DNA from: Mariniblastus sp.
GTDB taxonomy: Bacteria > Planctomycetota > Planctomycetia > Pirellulales > Pirellulaceae
Direction: 5' to 3'
Length of the DNA: 35,330 bases
Assembly (NCBI GenBank): GCA_028823415.1
Contig: JAPKBL010000050.1
Span: 1-35,330, forward strand
Shown: piece by piece, positions 32,222-35,330 of the stretch
How the letters are laid out: every line of letters begins with the position of its first letter
Numbering within the stretch: position 1 is the stretch's first letter
Made by a program: the position numbers and the translations under genes
The notes under the pieces: model-generated
The model's input: the letters and a program-made list of their open reading frames with translations, nothing else
Databases searched by the model: none
What the model was told of the DNA's origin: nothing

Positions 32222-34243
32222 TTAAGATTTTTTAATCGCGTTGATGACTTTTCCAGCATTTTGGCCGGCGACGCCCGTGCGGTTGGCTGCCCCCATCATT
32301 TCCTGGAGTCGATCGAGAACCTCCCTATCGCTTGTCAATCCCATCATCTGTCCAATCAGCGCAGCAACCGAGAGGTTCTTGACGTCTTCAGAGGTCACTC
32401 CAAATAGGTCAATGTACCGATTGATTTCTGCTTTGAATTGTGTCGGGTCGCCATTAAAGAACGTCTCTTTGACGTCGGTCAGGACTTCACTGTTGTCCAC
32501 GATTCGATCGACTTGCTTACCTGCGGTAATAGAATTAACGATGCTGTCGAAGAATTTGGAGTCACCTCCGACAATGTCGATTTTGGCGGATCTGAGCGAT
32601 TCGGCAACCATCTGAGCCTGGGCCTCGGCGATTTGGCGCTGGGCGTCGATGCCGGCAATTTCGACATCTTTTTCTTTATGAAGGCGGAGTTTGAATTCTT
32701 CGTGTTCTTTTCCAACGCCGTCGAATAATTTCATCGCTTCCGCTTTTTGCGTGATGCCTATGGCATCGGCCTCGAATTTCAATTCGATTACTTTCGCTTC
32801 GGCGGTTCCTTGTTTTTCCAAGGCGACTGCTTTTTCAAGAGTCACTTGGGCTTCGGCTAAACCGGTTGCTGCTAATTCAGCCTGTGTTGCTTCGGCGAGC
32901 ATTTTCTTGGCGTCGGTCTGTTTTTCAGCCGATAGTCGATTGGCTTCCGCGGTGACAACGATGGTCTGTGCCTGAAGATCCGCAGCCTGCTTTTCGGCGT
33001 CGGCTCTTTTGACTTCTTTTACCAATTGTTGTTGAGCGATCTCTTCAGCGGCGGTAACAGCGACTTGCTTCTTTCGTTCTGCGGTAGCGAATTCACGGGT
33101 GTCCTTGATTTTTTCTTCTTCTTCTACAACCGTGCGTTCTACCATGACGCGTTCTTTAATCACGTCTTGGATGTTTTTCTTTTCCACCTCGATTGCTTTT
33201 TCTTTTTCGATTTCGGCTAAGGTGACCACTCGCTCACGCTCAGCCACTTCGAGGCCGCGCTCGCGTTCCACTCGTTCCGTTTCGACCGCATCGGTACGCT
33301 CCTTACTCTTGGCCGCGACGATAACAGCTCGCAACCGGTTTTCTTCGGCAATTGCGATTTCTTCATCGGCGCTAATTCTGGCCAATTCGGATCGCTGACG
33401 CTCCTGCTCTTGTACCACGGCAGCTTCGGCGTCCTGGCGCGCGGTTATTTCAGCAATTTCCCGTCCTTGTTTCTCTTCGGCGTCTACTTGCTGACGCTCA
33501 AGTGCCAGAATGGTCTCGCGCGCTTCGACGTCCTGTTTCTTCAGGGTCATCTCTTTTTCGCGGGTAATTTGATTCGAGAGAGTTACTTCTCTGGCGGTCA
33601 GGTCTGTAATTTTTTTGATACCTTCAGCGTCGAGGACGTTGTTGGGATTCAATTTCTCTAAATCAGTTTGTTCCAGATAGTCGATCGCTGCATCGTCAAG
33701 CACATATCCGTTCAGGTCGGTACCGATAATCCGAAGGATTTGCTCACGGAATTTTTCGCGAGAGTTATAAAGTTCGACAAAATCAAACTGCTTACCAACC
33801 GTTTTGAGTGCCTCGGAGAATTTAGGTTCAAAAACGGTTCGTAGCGCGACCTCGTCGGAAGCACGTGCACACCCAAGAAACTGGGCGACGCGTTTGACAT
33901 CTTCAATTTCCTTATTAACGCGAACAAAGAAGGCAACTTTAATATCTGCTCGAATGTTATCTTTGCAGATCAATCCGTCTTCGCCGCTTCGGTCAATTTC
34001 GATTCGCTTTACCGAAATATCCATAGATTCGACGATGTGAAGTATTGGAATGACGATGTTACGGTCAAAGCTAACTTTCGTGCCTCCCATACCATTTCGG
34101 ATGATCGCAGAGCCCTGCTCAACTTTTCGTAGGCATTTAATCATCAAGGCCGCGATCCCGCCGCCGATGATAAAGATGCCAAAAAATACAAAGAAAATTA
34201 GCCAGTAAATTGATTCCGATTGTGCCAGTAAGATGTTATCCAT
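32222..34243 (-). CDS. Flotillin family protein (YqiK-like, SPFH/band 7)
   Basis: Inner-membrane scaffold that forms oligomeric microdomains. The 673 residues hold one N-terminal membrane helix (about 13-36), an SPFH/band 7 domain (about 40-205; QGSAIIRNGMGGTKVSFDRNIVIP) and a very long Glu/Ala-rich coiled coil (about 210-560) with runs such as AEKQAADLQAQ. A C-terminal region (575-673) contains a flotillin-type IVGGDSKFFDSIVNSI. Length is above typical flotillins (about 430-550) because of the coiled coil. The start overlaps the stop of the upstream OB-fold gene by eight bases, which implies coupled translation and matches the yqiJ-yqiK pairing of E. coli. Confidence 0.93.
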   Translation of the reverse strand: MDNILLAQSESIYWLIFFVFFGIFIIGGGIAALMIKCLRKVEQGSAIIRNGMGGTKVSFDRNIVIPILHIVESMDISVKRIEIDRSGEDGLICKDNIRADIKVAFFVRVNKEIEDVKRVAQFLGCARASDEVALRTVFEPKFSEALKTVGKQFDFVELYNSREKFREQILRIIGTDLNGYVLDDAAIDYLEQTDLEKLNPNNVLDAEGIKKITDLTAREVTLSNQITREKEMTLKKQDVEARETILALERQQVDAEEKQGREIAEITARQDAEAAVVQEQERQRSELARISADEEIAIAEENRLRAVIVAAKSKERTDAVETERVERERGLEVAERERVVTLAEIEKEKAIEVEKKNIQDVIKERVMVERTVVEEEEKIKDTREFATAERKKQVAVTAAEEIAQQQLVKEVKRADAEKQAADLQAQTIVVTAEANRLSAEKQTDAKKMLAEATQAELAATGLAEAQVTLEKAVALEKQGTAEAKVIELKFEADAIGITQKAEAMKLFDGVGKEHEEFKLRLHKEKDVEIAGIDAQRQIAEAQAQMVAESLRSAKIDIVGGDSKFFDSIVNSITAGKQVDRIVDNSEVLTDVKETFFNGDPTQFKAEINRYIDLFGVTSEDVKNLSVAALIGQMMGLTSDREVLDRLQEMMGAANRTGVAGQNAGKVINAIKKS

Positions 34244-34967
34244 CTACGCTTTTCTCCCATTTGGTAAGTTCAACCAAAAATGTTCCGTTTGAATTGTTGA
34301 AAGAGACGATTTTTGCTGCGTCACCTTTGCCGAGAATCTCTCCTGGGTTGGTGCGCACGTTGATTCTCATCTCGGGTTCGTTTTCTAATTTAATTTCCAT
34401 CTGCCCAAATTGTTCGGTCACTTCGGAGGTAGTGATGAGACCGATGAGGCCGTACATCTCTGCCCGTCTAATATTTTCCGGTGGCGGTTTTCTAAACACG
34501 ATTGCAAATGGAATCATACTGATTCGAGTTAAAGCTAGACTAATTACGAGGTTGGGAGAAAGCCACAACATCGACCTCAAAAATGACTCATTCATATTGA
34601 AAAAATGGTTCGAAAGAAATGTTGCGATCCAAAAAAACAATACGAAAAACGTTCCAATGATTACAATTGGAACTTCTCCCAGATAAAAGAAATTAAAGAC
34701 CGTGCGAAAAAAACCGTCGTTTCCAGTCGCACTACTGCCACTTCCCAAGGCGGTGCCGGGTGCCGCGTCCAGACCCGTGTTGGCATCGATGCCGAAATCA
34801 GCACCGATATCCAGGTCAACGTCCGGACTGGCATCCAAATCCAAATCGAACGAATCAAAACCAAACACGCCGATCATGACCATTACCCAATACAGGAGTG
34901 TCATGATCATTAATGTTGTGACCGGTAAATTGACGTAGTTTACGCTTTCGCGAAAAAAATCGATCAT
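34236..34967 (-). CDS. YqiJ-like membrane protein with C-terminal OB-fold (NfeD-type partner of flotillin)
   Basis: A 243-residue membrane protein, probable partner of the flotillin encoded next. It has a first helix (about 15-36), then an acidic linker rich in Asp (FDLDLDASPDVDLDIGADFG, about residues 40-59) and glycine/serine. Two or three further helices follow (about 95-118, 130-158). The end is a beta-rich domain (about 168-240; MYGLIGLITTSEVTEQFGQMEIK and ILGKGDAAKIVSFNN) that fits an OB-fold, as in NfeD/YqiJ proteins that accompany SPFH proteins. The Asp-rich linker could bind divalent cations; this is inference. It is the first gene of the three-gene minus-strand operon and a perfect inverted repeat lies just upstream of its start. 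Confidence 0.85.
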   Translation of the reverse strand: MIDFFRESVNYVNLPVTTLMIMTLLYWVMVMIGVFGFDSFDLDLDASPDVDLDIGADFGIDANTGLDAAPGTALGSGSSATGNDGFFRTVFNFFYLGEVPIVIIGTFFVLFFWIATFLSNHFFNMNESFLRSMLWLSPNLVISLALTRISMIPFAIVFRKPPPENIRRAEMYGLIGLITTSEVTEQFGQMEIKLENEPEMRINVRTNPGEILGKGDAAKIVSFNNSNGTFLVELTKWEKSVDG

Positions 34968-35232
34968 TGTTTTATTTATCCGTTTGTAATCGTTTCGATT
35001 ACGGCCTCAGTTGGAAAATTCGAGTGCCGCGACAGCTTATAGCGTACCGCGTGCGTCAAAATCTGCCCGTAAGGAGACTGAAAAAAGTAGGTCACGCTAA
35101 ACGTGGAAAATCTCAAACGTCGAAAATCTCTGATTTGTTGAGTATCCGCGCTCCCAATGCCGGTGTTATCGCGGATTTTTACGATTAAGCGGGTTTACGG
35201 GGAATGCTTGAAATTGGTTTTAGTTTCGCCCT
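34968..35232. other. 265-base intergenic region upstream of the flotillin operon
   Basis: Holds the inverted repeat at 34986-35002 and an imperfect 16-bp tandem pair (ACGTGGAAAATCTCAA, 35101-35116, then ACGTCGAAAATCTCTG, 35117-35132). An open frame on the plus strand (34967-35188) shows no recognisable feature and overlaps the promoter region, so it is not called as a gene. Confidence 0.4.
34986..35002. promoter_or_regulatory. 17-bp perfect inverted repeat upstream of the flotillin operon
   Basis: Arms GTAATCG and CGATTAC flank TTT. The repeat is 19-35 bases before the ATG of the OB-fold gene. It could be a repressor operator overlapping the promoter or a hairpin in the 5' leader; which regulator would bind is unknown. 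Confidence 0.45.
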
Positions 35233-35330
35233 CTATTCGGCAGCCGCCTCAAATTCTTGGGGAATTCTCAAAAATTTCGGAAATTCAAGGCGTTGCACAT
35301 CGTTGTCGATATCGCTTCCGACTCGGTCGG
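35233..35330 (-). CDS. C-terminal end of an unidentified protein (partial)
   Basis: The minus strand has an open frame from the right window edge to a TAG at 35233-35235. The 31 visible residues include DIDNDVQRLEFPKFLRIPQE and end EFEAAAE. The composition (charged, then a short hydrophobic motif, then an acidic tail) is typical of a disordered protein end with a peptide-binding motif. LEFPKFLR is loosely like the LDIPAFLR tail of FtsZ, but so little is visible that no family can be given. Confidence 0.45.
   Translation of the reverse strand, partial: DRVGSDIDNDVQRLEFPKFLRIPQEFEAAAE

Noticed and set aside
34210..34686. Open frame of 158 codons on the plus strand
   Set aside because: Antisense to the OB-fold/YqiJ-like gene, with no recognisable features.

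Overview
The window looks like a chromosomal segment of a planctomycete, probably Pirellulaceae-like. This rests on inference: long leader-bearing proteins, an ExbB/ExbD operon linked to PQQ-type propeller proteins, a kinase-like protein with a degenerate active site, frequent TTG starts, weak Shine-Dalgarno sites and a tRNA gene without encoded CCA. No phage genes, transposases, rRNA or CRISPR arrays were seen.

Layout. (1) 1-2907: a manganese/zinc ABC importer on the minus strand (solute-binding protein, small membrane-anchored protein, ATPase), divergent from an MntR-type regulator. A 28-bp dyad with TAGC-N4-GCTA core lies between them. The permease is not in the window and probably lies past the left edge. 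(2) 2962-3909: a predicted Ser/Thr pseudokinase. (3) 4236-8470: a ribose-type sugar importer (binding protein, double ATPase, permease) whose permease has two large extra periplasmic loops. (4) 8640-9492: tRNA-Phe(GAA) with promoter and terminator, plus structured intergenic DNA. (5) 9493-22279: an eight-gene plus-strand operon with a secreted alpha/alpha-toroid protein, a TonB/TolA-like single-span protein, ExbB, two ExbD paralogues, a 1169-residue membrane-anchored propeller protein, a TPR plus SBP_bac_5-like exported protein and a further exported protein. It looks like a proton-motive-force-driven envelope machine of unknown role. (6) 22698-26590: a small two-span membrane protein, a CBS-domain protein, and a PqiA/PqiB-like lipid-transport pair whose MCE protein has a trypsin-like but apparently inactive C-terminal domain. 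(7) 26647-34967, minus strand: a YqiJ-like OB-fold membrane protein, a YqiK-like flotillin and a giant 1800-residue AAA+ ATPase of the family usually labelled 'DNA repair ATPase'; together they resemble a membrane-microdomain remodelling system. (8) 35233-35330: the C-terminal end of a further minus-strand gene.

The two best candidates for under-described systems are the ExbB/ExbD/propeller operon and the OB-fold/flotillin/giant AAA+ cluster. Family assignments come from reading motifs in the translated sequence. No database search was possible.
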